Positions 1 to 6,666 of a DNA stretch of 8,719 bases are shown here, one piece after another. Below the pieces are notes generated by a model, which worked only from the letters and a program-made list of their open reading frames with translations, did no database searches and had not been told where the DNA came from. Numbering within the stretch: position 1 is the stretch's first letter; each line of letters starts with the position of its first letter. The stretch lies in NCBI GenBank assembly GCA_039029935.1, contig JBCCFC010000540.1, positions 1 through 8,719 of the forward strand. The letters are read 5' to 3'. The DNA comes from G039029935 sp039029935. Lineage in GTDB: Bacteria > Chloroflexota > Anaerolineae > Caldilineales > Caldilineaceae. The position numbers were made by a program, and so were the translations under genes.

Positions 1-159
1 CAGTTGTACAGTACGCGCCCACTCCCCCAGATTGTTTAACCAGTGCTAAGTTTGATAGGAAGTGATTGAACCGTTGAGAAAATACTTTAGCAAACTACAG
101 TGAAATATATAATATATTATATTTACAAATTCCTCTAATAGTGTCATGAGTAAGAGGAA
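1..159. other. Gene-poor left edge
   Basis: No complete gene is visible here. On the plus strand two frames are open from the left edge for a short way: one ends at a TAA at 37-39 (tail ...RPLPQIV) and one at a TGA at 61-63 (tail ...LTSAKFDRK). Either could be the last residues of a gene lying outside the window, but a dozen or so codons cannot decide this. The stretch 103-124 is almost pure A/T and contains a perfect 16-bp palindrome at 107-122, lying just past the end of the multi-kinase gene. Confidence 0.4.
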
Positions 160-161
160 TT
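128..161 (-). terminator. Possible terminator of the multi-kinase gene
   Basis: A perfect 9-bp inverted repeat (AATTCCTCT at 128-136, AGAGGAATT at 153-161) with a 16-base loop overlaps the TAA stop codon at 160-162. In the leftward transcript the hairpin is followed by TGTAAATATAAT, which is AT-rich but lacks a clean U-run. The position fits an end-of-gene structure. The short, AT-containing stem and long loop make it a weak intrinsic terminator, and it could instead be a 3'-end stabilising hairpin. Confidence 0.35.
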
Positions 162-3100
162 ATACCCGCTGTAACGCATTCATCAACGCCGTCACCCGAA
201 TCGGCTTGGTCACAAAATCATCCATGCCAGCACCCAAATAAGCCTCTTTTTGCTGCTCCATCGCATCCGCCGTCAACGCAATAATCTTGGGCTGTTCCTG
301 GGGACGCCACTGCTGACGAATCTGTTTGGTCGCGGTCAAGCCATCCATCTCTGGCATGTGAATATCCATCAAAATCACGTCATAGGGTTGTCGTCTGAGT
401 GCATCAATCGCTTCGAGGCCATTGGCGGCAATGTCGGCCCGATAGCCACATTTTTTGAGGACCCCCAACGCCACTTTTTGGTTGATCACGTTGTCCTCGG
501 CCAACAAAATTCTGAGTGGCTTGCGTTTTGCCATCTCCGCATCAAAGAGCGGGGACTTCTTGGTATTGGGTTTGAGTTTATCCCGCGCTTTCTTTGCCAA
601 GATGGTAAAGTGGAAGCTGGAGCCAACACCCACCTCACTCTCGACCCAGATTTCGCCCTCCATCATCTTGACCAATTGTTTGCAGATCGACAGCCCTAAC
701 CCTGTGCCGCCAAAGCGACGTGTGGTTGTCTCATCCACTTGGCTAAAGGCATCAAAGAGATGGGGAATGCGGTCTTCGGGGATGCCCATGCCTGTGTCGG
801 TGACAGTAAAGGTCAGAAGATAGGTCTTTGTTTCTGTGTCATGCGTTTGTGGGGAAACCTGAACTGTAATGCCACCTGTCTTGGTAAATTTGACCGCATT
901 GCCCACCAGATTGGTCAATACCTGACGGATACGCGTGACATCTTGGATAACACGGGGTGGCACATGGGGGTCAATCGTATAGGTCAAGGCAAGATTGTTG
1001 GCGATGGTGCTGGGTCGCACAAGGCTAAAGGTTTCCTCGATACAGTCCTGAATCTCAAAGGGGACTTGTTCCAACTCAAGCTTGTTGGCCTCAATCTTAG
1101 AAAAGTCCAGAATATCATTGATGATGGTGAGCAGGGTATCGCCGCTAGTGCGAATCGTGTCAAGCAGGTCTTGTTGTTTTGCGGTTAAGCCTGTGTCGCT
1201 CAACAACGCCGCCATCCCCAACACACCATTCATCGGTGTGCGCAGTTCATGGGTCATCTGCGACAAAAACGTGCTTTTTGACAGGCTGGCCTGCTCGGCG
1301 CGCTCCTTGGACGCAATCAATTCCTGCTGGGTTGCCTTGAGTATCTCTAGAGTCTGGGTCAACTCGCTCGTCTGGTCTGCCACGCATTCCTCCAGATGAT
1401 CGTAGAGCAATGCGTTGTTGAGCGAGATCGCCATCTGTGATGATAGCAGGGTCAAAATTTTGAGACGATTGGGGGCAAAGCCGCCTGCGCTGAGATTGTT
1501 TTCCAGATAGATCACACCAATCACCTCGCTTCGGTGGATGAGCGGTAAACAGAGCAAAGATGCAGGGTTGTGTGCGTGGAGATAGGTGTCGGTGTCAAAG
1601 GGGGATGTCTTCATGTCGCCATCCATCAGGATAGTCTCTTTGGTGCGAATGACAAAGTTGATTAAGGTCACAGGCAACCTGTTGGCCGCTTCGGTCAGTG
1701 GCAAGGCAGGCATCGTCACCAGTGGCCCTGTTTGGTGGGCTTCTGTTTGGTGGGCTTCTGCTTGGTTGACTTCTGCTTGGACGCGCCATGTCTCATGCCA
1801 ACTCAAGAGCAGCACCGCACGCTGCGCACCCGCACTTTCCAGTACAACGTGCATCATTTGCGCAACCAACTTTTCGATGATGATCTCACTGGAGAGGGTC
1901 TGCGATGCCTTCAGGATGCTGGTTAGATCGAGTGTTTCCTCAACGGTATTGGTTGTTGTGGTATGGATAGTAGGGTGGATAGTAGGGTGGGTAGTGGGGT
2001 GGATAGGGCTATGTTGAGAAATGGTTGCGATGGGTGATGTACTCGTTCGGGGGCGGAGATAGTGGGGAAAATGCGTTTCCAGATTACGGACTTTGCTTAC
2101 AGCACCCCATTGCCGATAGGCGGCATGAGCCTCACGCAGATAAGTCTGTGCAACCCAGTCCATGCCCCATGCATCGGCTGCTTTTCCAGCCAGCTCACAG
2201 GCCAACGCTTCATAGTTGAGGTAGTTATGTTGCTTGCAGAGTTGAATGGCGTGGTCATAATGATGACGCGCCTGCATCGGTTTGTCCTGCACACGCGCAC
2301 ACTCCGCGTCCACCAGATGGACACAATGCCCATAGTTCATGGGTGCGTGTTTTGCTACTTTATCCAGATAGGTACGTCTTTTTTTCACCTCACGCATGAG
2401 CTGTCGCTGTCGCTTGGTGCTGCTGGTTGGATAGACGGCCAGCCGCATCAATGCGCCTATCATCTGAAAAAGCGGAAACACAGACAGCCCTTGACCAATA
2501 TTGCCGTACTGTTCGTTCCGTTGAGAAAAATCCAAGGCTTCCTCAACGTGACCATGCAGATAGTAGAGTTCGCTTTTGCATCGAGCAAAGGTTGCCATCA
2601 CTGTTGGTGCTTGCGTCGCGTTATGGTCGCTCCCGCTGGTGATGGATGCCAAAGGGGATACCTCTGCCTCGTTGAAAAACTCCCCCGACAGCACACAAAC
2701 GTCTTCGGATGCGCCCTGCAGATTGGCAATCGTTTGCTGAACGATGACGGCCTGGGCGCGAAAGTTATCTTGTTTCAATTTTGTTTGAAGCGCATGACAC
2801 AGCCGAAACTCCTCTTGCACCTGTTGTAGTGGATAGCCCCAGCGATACAGACTCACACAATAGATGAAGCTAGACCCACCCCACAACGCGACCTGAACCG
2901 TCTTCGCTCCCAATTGAACGGCCTCATAGAGTTGGGCAAGTCCGTCATGGATCAAATTTTGCCGATGATGGATAAACCCATACGTATAAAAACGGGCCGA
3001 AGCCTTGGCTGATGTGCTTTGGAGTTGGTTGGCAATCGACAAGGTCGCCTCACCAAGTTGCACCCCATCTACAACTTGGCCTAACTGTGTGCAGAGTGCC

Positions 3101-6100
3101 ATCGCAAAGAAGCTATAGGCGGCGAGTGCGGGGCGACTGTTGCCATGTCGAAGGCTCAGAAGAATGACGTCGCAGGCCAATAACATCATTAAATTGGTGT
3201 CTTCCGTGATAGCAACCCCCATCAGTCTATGCATGATTTCAATGCGTAAGAGGTGCTTTGGCTCCTTCAGGATCGGTAAGTCAAGCAGTTTCTGGTAGTT
3301 TTTGGGTGAGAACGGGTTGAACCGATTTTGGCGTGTTGCCTGAGAGAGTGCCATCTGTGTTTGGCGTAATTTGTAGAGGAGATAGACTTTGCTGACGGTT
3401 TGTGGCAGAGGAGTTCCCATCTCAGTCAATGTGGCTCGCCCCAAACGGAGGGCGACATCATGGTCGCCGCTCCCAATCTCATGATCGATGAGCAAACACA
3501 CAATGGGTAATCTATCCCAAACTGTCTGTGCGTACGTCTGTACTGTGTATTCGATCCTCTTCAACGTCTCAATCTCGCTAGAGAGGAGCGCAGATGTTGC
3601 CATCAGATCATGTATTTGCAAGGACAGGTCGTAATGGTCTCGCCATGCTTGTTCCTCACCCTGTCTGGCATGATCCTGTCTGGCATGATCCTGTCTGGCA
3701 TGATCCTGTCTGGCATGATCCTGTCTGGCATGATCCTGTTCGGTATCACCCCGGGTCAGAAGACCCCATGCTGTGCGCAGATAGTGTAGGGCAGGGGCAA
3801 ACGCAGCAGCCGCTATCGCTTTTTCGGCGGCTTGAACATTGAGCTGTACAACCGCCATGCGATCTGGTTTGTGCAGGTTGACGTGACGAGCAAGCACGGC
3901 TAGGTTCAGATGCCCCACAAGTGCAAATATCTGTGTCTGTTGTTCCTCTGGGGAGAGATGTTGACGCATCCACTGCCCCACCTGCCAATGTAGCGCAGTT
4001 GTACTCAGTGTGCCTGCCTGTGCATAGGCTGCCTGTTGAATCCGATCATGGACAAATTTATAGAACAGTTTCTGTGATTGGCTGTCTGCATTTGGCTCGT
4101 CAGACAGGGCTGTCACCGCATGATAGGTTCTACTTAAGGGGACAATCAACCCAGCCTTCAATGCAGGCCAAAGATGTTGAACCACAACTGACTCGGGCTG
4201 GTCGGCAATGTGGGTGAGCAGCTCAAACGAGAAACGATTGCCGACACAGGCCGCCAAATGCAACAGGGTTTGGGTCTGCTCAGGCAGTTGCACAAGCCGC
4301 CCTTTGAGTAATGCGGCCACACTTTCGGTACTACTCAAGGCATTGATGCCCACCAAATCCCAACGCCATTGTTGCTGTGCATGATCAAAGACAATGTGGT
4401 TTGTTTCATAGAGTACGGTGAGAAATTCGCGTACAAAGAAGGGGTTGCCCTCCGTCCGCATACGGATATAGCGCGCAAGGTCCACAATCTCCTGACGTTG
4501 TTTGGCATCAGGTTTGAGCAGTTCAGGTTTGAGCAGATCAACCAGAAGTGCTTCAATATCGACGACCGATATCGGTCCCAAAACCACTTCATGAAATGCA
4601 ACCGCCTCCTCCCTCAGTTCATTGACCAGCCTTTGGAGTGGGTGATGCACATCTACCTCGTTATCACGATACGCACCAATCAGCGTCAATGGCTGTTTTT
4701 GGGGCAACTCTTCGATGCGGGTGATAATCTGTTTCAGCAGCTTGAATGTTGCCCGGTCAGCCCACTGTAAATCATCCAAAAAGAGTACCAAGGGGTGGTC
4801 AGCATCGGCAACCACCGCAAGAAATTGTAGAAAGAGCCAGTGCAGTTGTGCTTCCGAGTCTTGTGGATTGGTGTTGATGGCAGTAATCTGGGGGGGCAGA
4901 TGCTGGGGTCCCAAAATCAGCCCCAAATCAGGGATGAGATCGATGAGCATCTGGGCATCATCGCCCAACGCATCCAAAAATTGTGACCGCCACGCCGCCA
5001 ATTGTGCTTCGGGTTCGGTTAATAGATGGCGAACAAGCTCACCAACCGCAGCAACGAGGCCAAAGAATGGAACCTCCCGCTGATACTGTTCAAACTTTCC
5101 ACTGATAAAGTAGCCACGCTGTGCGGTCACAGGCTTGTGGATTTCATGGATCAGGGACGATTTGCCGATGCCCGAATAGCCACTCACCAACACAAACTGG
5201 CTCCCCTCTGTGAGACATTGTTCAAAGGCATTGAGCAGGATGGTGCGTTCGTGGTCACGGCCATAGAGTCTTTGGGGCAGCTTGAACTGTGCGGAAACAT
5301 CCTTGCTTGCCAGTGCAAAGGATGTCATCTTGCCCGTGCTTTTTTGTTGCGCCAAACAGGTTGTCAAGTCTGCGGCCAAGCCAGCGGCAGATTGATAGCG
5401 CTCTTCGGCATTTTTGGCAAGCAGTTTCATGACAATATCGGATAGCACCTGTGGGATTTGTGGGTTGATGGCGCTGAGCGGTCTTGGGTTGGTTGCCAGA
5501 TGCGCATGGACCAAGGCCAATGGGTCAGTCATGGTAAAGGGCAGTTGTCCTGTAAGTAGTTCGTAGAAAGTGACCCCCAATGAGTAAAAGTCGGTGCGAT
5601 AATCAACCATGCGGTTCATGCGTCCGGTCTGTTCGGGTGAGATGTAGGCAAGCGACCCTTCTAGCTGGCTCGGATGGTCTAACTGCGTCATTTTGAGGTC
5701 AAGCTGGCTGGCAATACCAAAATCGATCAGGGTTGGGGTCAATGTCTCTGGGTCGATGAGGATATTATGGCTGTTGATATCCTTGTGTATAATTTGATGC
5801 TGGTGAACTTGGTCAAGCGTCTGCGTAATGGCAATGGCTGAAGTCAAAAAACGCCCCAAGAAACCATCCACAGAGGGCGGGTCATGGGCCAACGCTGGGT
5901 GGTACTTTTCGTCTTCAAGAAAAAATTCCCTGAGTGTCATCCCTTCGACATAGGCCAACACCAAGGCATATTGACCACCAACTTTGGTTGTCTCAATCCC
6001 CTTCCGCACACGGCCAATATCAAGGGCGCGTGTTAGCTCATATTCATTGGTCAGATGCGCAACCTGTTGGGGCGTGGGTCGCTCTGCCGTCAGGACTTTG

Positions 6101-6210
6101 ATGGCGACAGGGTGATCATAGCGGTTGCCAGCCTTATCTTGGTAGTCATCTTGTCGATAGAGCAGTGAATTCTGACCACGAAAAATTATTTTTAACGATT
6201 CGTTTATCAT
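160..6210 (-). CDS. Hybrid Ser/Thr kinase - ATPase - GAF - histidine kinase - receiver
   Basis: A 2016-residue cytosolic multi-kinase with no membrane segment seen. Residues 1-290 are a Ser/Thr kinase: VAIK Lys38, catalytic HKD 142-144 (Arg of HRD replaced by Lys), Asn149, DFG 163-165, SPE 191-193; the glycine loop is reduced to RGQNS. Residues 315-600 are an AAA-type predicted ATPase: Walker A GYSGIGKSS 344-352, Walker B LVLFLDD 474-480. Residues 700-1380 are alpha-helical, TPR-like. A GAF domain covers about 1440-1605 and a coiled linker 1605-1640. The histidine kinase has H-box His1654, N-box Asn1771, G1 DTGMG 1805-1809 and G2 GGTGLGL 1834-1840. The receiver has Glu1905/Asp1906, phospho-acceptor Asp1949, Thr1980 and Lys2002. 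Such multi-kinases are known from Chloroflexota and cyanobacteria; the ligand is unknown. The ATG at 6208-6210 has AAAGGA about 14 bases upstream, a long spacing. All key catalytic residues are present, so it looks functional. Confidence 0.95.
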   Translation of the reverse strand: MINESLKIIFRGQNSLLYRQDDYQDKAGNRYDHPVAIKVLTAERPTPQQVAHLTNEYELTRALDIGRVRKGIETTKVGGQYALVLAYVEGMTLREFFLEDEKYHPALAHDPPSVDGFLGRFLTSAIAITQTLDQVHQHQIIHKDINSHNILIDPETLTPTLIDFGIASQLDLKMTQLDHPSQLEGSLAYISPEQTGRMNRMVDYRTDFYSLGVTFYELLTGQLPFTMTDPLALVHAHLATNPRPLSAINPQIPQVLSDIVMKLLAKNAEERYQSAAGLAADLTTCLAQQKSTGKMTSFALASKDVSAQFKLPQRLYGRDHERTILLNAFEQCLTEGSQFVLVSGYSGIGKSSLIHEIHKPVTAQRGYFISGKFEQYQREVPFFGLVAAVGELVRHLLTEPEAQLAAWRSQFLDALGDDAQMLIDLIPDLGLILGPQHLPPQITAINTNPQDSEAQLHWLFLQFLAVVADADHPLVLFLDDLQWADRATFKLLKQIITRIEELPQKQPLTLIGAYRDNEVDVHHPLQRLVNELREEAVAFHEVVLGPISVVDIEALLVDLLKPELLKPDAKQRQEIVDLARYIRMRTEGNPFFVREFLTVLYETNHIVFDHAQQQWRWDLVGINALSSTESVAALLKGRLVQLPEQTQTLLHLAACVGNRFSFELLTHIADQPESVVVQHLWPALKAGLIVPLSRTYHAVTALSDEPNADSQSQKLFYKFVHDRIQQAAYAQAGTLSTTALHWQVGQWMRQHLSPEEQQTQIFALVGHLNLAVLARHVNLHKPDRMAVVQLNVQAAEKAIAAAAFAPALHYLRTAWGLLTRGDTEQDHARQDHARQDHARQDHARQDHARQGEEQAWRDHYDLSLQIHDLMATSALLSSEIETLKRIEYTVQTYAQTVWDRLPIVCLLIDHEIGSGDHDVALRLGRATLTEMGTPLPQTVSKVYLLYKLRQTQMALSQATRQNRFNPFSPKNYQKLLDLPILKEPKHLLRIEIMHRLMGVAITEDTNLMMLLACDVILLSLRHGNSRPALAAYSFFAMALCTQLGQVVDGVQLGEATLSIANQLQSTSAKASARFYTYGFIHHRQNLIHDGLAQLYEAVQLGAKTVQVALWGGSSFIYCVSLYRWGYPLQQVQEEFRLCHALQTKLKQDNFRAQAVIVQQTIANLQGASEDVCVLSGEFFNEAEVSPLASITSGSDHNATQAPTVMATFARCKSELYYLHGHVEEALDFSQRNEQYGNIGQGLSVFPLFQMIGALMRLAVYPTSSTKRQRQLMREVKKRRTYLDKVAKHAPMNYGHCVHLVDAECARVQDKPMQARHHYDHAIQLCKQHNYLNYEALACELAGKAADAWGMDWVAQTYLREAHAAYRQWGAVSKVRNLETHFPHYLRPRTSTSPIATISQHSPIHPTTHPTIHPTIHTTTTNTVEETLDLTSILKASQTLSSEIIIEKLVAQMMHVVLESAGAQRAVLLLSWHETWRVQAEVNQAEAHQTEAHQTGPLVTMPALPLTEAANRLPVTLINFVIRTKETILMDGDMKTSPFDTDTYLHAHNPASLLCLPLIHRSEVIGVIYLENNLSAGGFAPNRLKILTLLSSQMAISLNNALLYDHLEECVADQTSELTQTLEILKATQQELIASKERAEQASLSKSTFLSQMTHELRTPMNGVLGMAALLSDTGLTAKQQDLLDTIRTSGDTLLTIINDILDFSKIEANKLELEQVPFEIQDCIEETFSLVRPSTIANNLALTYTIDPHVPPRVIQDVTRIRQVLTNLVGNAVKFTKTGGITVQVSPQTHDTETKTYLLTFTVTDTGMGIPEDRIPHLFDAFSQVDETTTRRFGGTGLGLSICKQLVKMMEGEIWVESEVGVGSSFHFTILAKKARDKLKPNTKKSPLFDAEMAKRKPLRILLAEDNVINQKVALGVLKKCGYRADIAANGLEAIDALRRQPYDVILMDIHMPEMDGLTATKQIRQQWRPQEQPKIIALTADAMEQQKEAYLGAGMDDFVTKPIRVTALMNALQRV
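1731..1780. repeat. 15-bp minisatellite in the GAF domain
   Basis: Two identical copies of TTTGGTGGGCTTCTG (1731-1745, 1746-1760), a diverged third (1761-1775) and the start of a fourth. Read on the minus strand they encode the QAEVN / QAEAH / QTEAH / QTG stretch at residues about 1478-1495, inside a GAF loop between predicted strands. The unit is a multiple of three, so copy-number change keeps the frame. Confidence 0.85.
1962..2008. repeat. 12-bp minisatellite in the linker before GAF
   Basis: Three copies of a 12-bp unit, TAGGGTGGATAG (1971-1982), TAGGGTGGGTAG (1983-1994) and TGGGGTGGATAG (1995-2006), with a partial copy before them. On the minus strand they encode His-Pro-Thr-Ile/Thr repeats at residues about 1403-1416, a probably disordered hinge between the TPR-like region and the GAF domain. 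The plus strand (template strand of this gene) is G-rich and carries four G-tracts between 1985 and 2008. Confidence 0.85.
3661..3750. repeat. 15-bp minisatellite, five perfect copies
   Basis: Five identical tandem copies of CTGTCTGGCATGATC (3661-3735), then a degraded sixth (3736-3750). On the minus strand they encode five DHARQ units at residues 826-850, between two helical parts of the TPR-like region of the multi-kinase. The repeat is highly charged and probably a flexible or helical spacer. Identity at every base, including third positions, points to recent expansion rather than selection on the protein. Confidence 0.95.
4508..4537. repeat. 15-bp tandem duplication in the ATPase region
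   Basis: Two adjacent 15-bp units (TCAGGTTTGAGCAGT at 4508-4522 and TCAGGTTTGAGCAGA at 4523-4537) differ only at the last base. On the minus strand they encode LLKPE-LLKPD at residues about 559-568, in a loop of the predicted ATPase domain. It looks like a single in-frame duplication. Confidence 0.75.
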
Positions 6211-6374
6211 AAATTACAAAAGATTCCTTTCTAGATGAGTGCCATGCGACTGAGGCTGCACTCAATGGAGAAGCATAAAGATTATCGAGATAAGAGCCAT
6301 GTTTGCTGCCTTGTTGATAGGCGACCGCGGTCAGCCCTATGCCCACGACAATCTCTAGTTCAGGGGTCGATTCG
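6211..6374. other. Upstream region of the multi-kinase gene
   Basis: This leader-like stretch holds no gene I can support. It contains the kinase ribosome-binding site (AAAGGA, minus strand, near 6225-6230), a short hairpin at 6236-6264 and a perfect 10-bp palindrome GACCGCGGTC at 6323-6332. A minus-strand frame is open from about 6382 to 6146 and reads like protein (VVGIGLTAVAYQQGSKHGS), but it has no ATG and no convincing ribosome site, and it runs into the kinase gene in another frame. It may be a decayed gene end or chance. Confidence 0.4.
6236..6264 (-). promoter_or_regulatory. Hairpin just upstream of the multi-kinase RBS
   Basis: A 7-bp inverted repeat (TGAGTGC at 6236-6242, GCACTCA at 6258-6264) with a 15-base loop lies a few bases upstream of the kinase ribosome-binding site on the minus strand. 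It could fold in the 5' leader and affect translation or stability. No known riboswitch or leader is recognised, and a stem this short can arise by chance. Confidence 0.25.
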
Positions 6375-6404
6375 AATATATTTTATATTTAGTTGTCTTG
6401 ACAA
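6375..6404 (-). promoter_or_regulatory. Possible leftward promoter of the multi-kinase
   Basis: On the minus strand TTGTCA (complement of 6399-6404) and TATATT (complement of 6375-6380) are separated by 18 bp, giving a plausible weak sigma-70-type promoter. It would leave a leader of about 160 bases before the kinase ATG. Its -35 lies inside the inverted repeat at 6392-6405, so a repressor bound there would cover it. No better candidate was found nearer the kinase start. Confidence 0.35.
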
Positions 6405-6405
6405 C
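6392..6405. promoter_or_regulatory. Operator-like dyad O1 over the -35
   Basis: A perfect inverted repeat GTTGTC-TT-GACAAC. Its right arm is shared with the TTGACA -35 hexamer of the rightward promoter. Size, symmetry and placement fit a MarR-family operator, and a marR gene lies about 1 kb downstream. A weaker version sits at the identical position relative to the -35 of the marR promoter (7334-7347). Binding itself is inferred. Confidence 0.6.
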
Positions 6406-6426
6406 CATAATAAACCCTGATATAAT
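6398..6426 (+). promoter_or_regulatory. Consensus sigma-70 promoter P1 of the small-ORF operon
   Basis: TTGACA at 6398-6403 and TATAAT at 6421-6426 with an exact 17-bp spacer, plus TG one base upstream of the -10 (extended -10, TGATATAAT). This is a full-consensus promoter, expected to be strong unless repressed. Start of transcription is expected near 6432-6434, at the edge of dyad O2, giving a leader of about 80 bases before the 44-codon ORF. Confidence 0.8.
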
Positions 6427-6434
6427 ATAGCAAC

Positions 6435-6454
6435 CTAGTTGTCGAGACAACTAG
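6435..6454. promoter_or_regulatory. Operator-like dyad O2 at the transcription start
   Basis: A perfect 9-bp inverted repeat CTAGTTGTC-GA-GACAACTAG, sharing the GTTGTC/GACAAC core with O1. Its centre is 46 bp from that of O1 and it covers the expected start of P1, so occupancy would block initiation or early elongation. It also lies directly upstream of the -35 of the possible second promoter P1b. A MarR-family dimer is the likely ligand, given the neighbouring marR gene. Confidence 0.7.
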
Positions 6455-6455
6455 A

Positions 6456-6484
6456 TTGTTCGAAACAAAATTGTATGATATAAT
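6456..6484 (+). promoter_or_regulatory. Possible second promoter P1b
   Basis: TTGTTC at 6456-6461 and TATAAT at 6479-6484 with a 17-bp spacer, again with TG in the extended -10 position (TGATATAAT). Transcription would begin near 6490-6491, only a base or two before the AGGAGG at 6492-6497. The -35 is imperfect, so this is weaker evidence than for P1. Confidence 0.45.
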
Positions 6485-6511
6485 TTTTATTAGGAGGAAT
6501 ATCAAAACCTC

Positions 6512-6646
6512 ATGGCGCAAGCAGCCATTATCTGGAATCATCGATGCTTGCTTTACATCGGGCTACTTGTCCTAACAAACAGTACCCTCGCGATGATGTG
6601 GGCGAGCGGTGTTAACGCAGAAATGGCACGAGACGTGATTATGTAA
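6512..6646 (+). CDS. Small single-segment membrane or leader peptide (44 aa)
   Basis: An ATG at 6512 opens a 44-codon frame ending in TAA at 6644-6646. A full AGGAGGA (6492-6498) precedes it with a long 13-base spacing. Residues 12-31 (CLLYIGLLVLTNSTLAMMWA) are hydrophobic enough for one membrane helix or an uncleaved signal; the start is short and carries His10 and Arg11, and the tail is polar. The next gene follows 20 bases later with its own ribosome site, so the two probably share a transcript from P1. I recognise no family. It could be a small membrane protein, a leader peptide, or a chance frame in a 5' leader; the strong Shine-Dalgarno and good operon spacing favour a real ORF. Confidence 0.5.
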   Translation: MAQAAIIWNHRCLLYIGLLVLTNSTLAMMWASGVNAEMARDVIM

Positions 6647-6666
6647 ATCAATAGGAGAAACTATAG

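Noticed and set aside
2062..2829. 255-codon plus-strand frame antisense to the multi-kinase
   Set aside because: It has no ribosome-binding site, no recognisable domain, and lies opposite a continuous, well-supported coding frame.
3661..3735. Regular 15-bp repeats considered as a CRISPR array
   Set aside because: The units are directly adjacent with no spacers and encode protein in frame; no cas gene is present.
3594..3842. Plus-strand frame with repeated PVWHD units
   Set aside because: It is the complement of the DHARQ minisatellite inside the kinase gene; the repeat keeps the frame open because its unit is a multiple of three.
6323..6332. 10-bp palindrome GACCGCGGTC
   Set aside because: It is isolated, not near a promoter element and unlike the other dyads; one such palindrome is expected by chance at this scale.
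6456..6468. TTGTT-CGA-AACAA as a third operator
   Set aside because: The arms are only 5 bp and the centre has odd spacing, unlike the two-base centres of O1 and O2.
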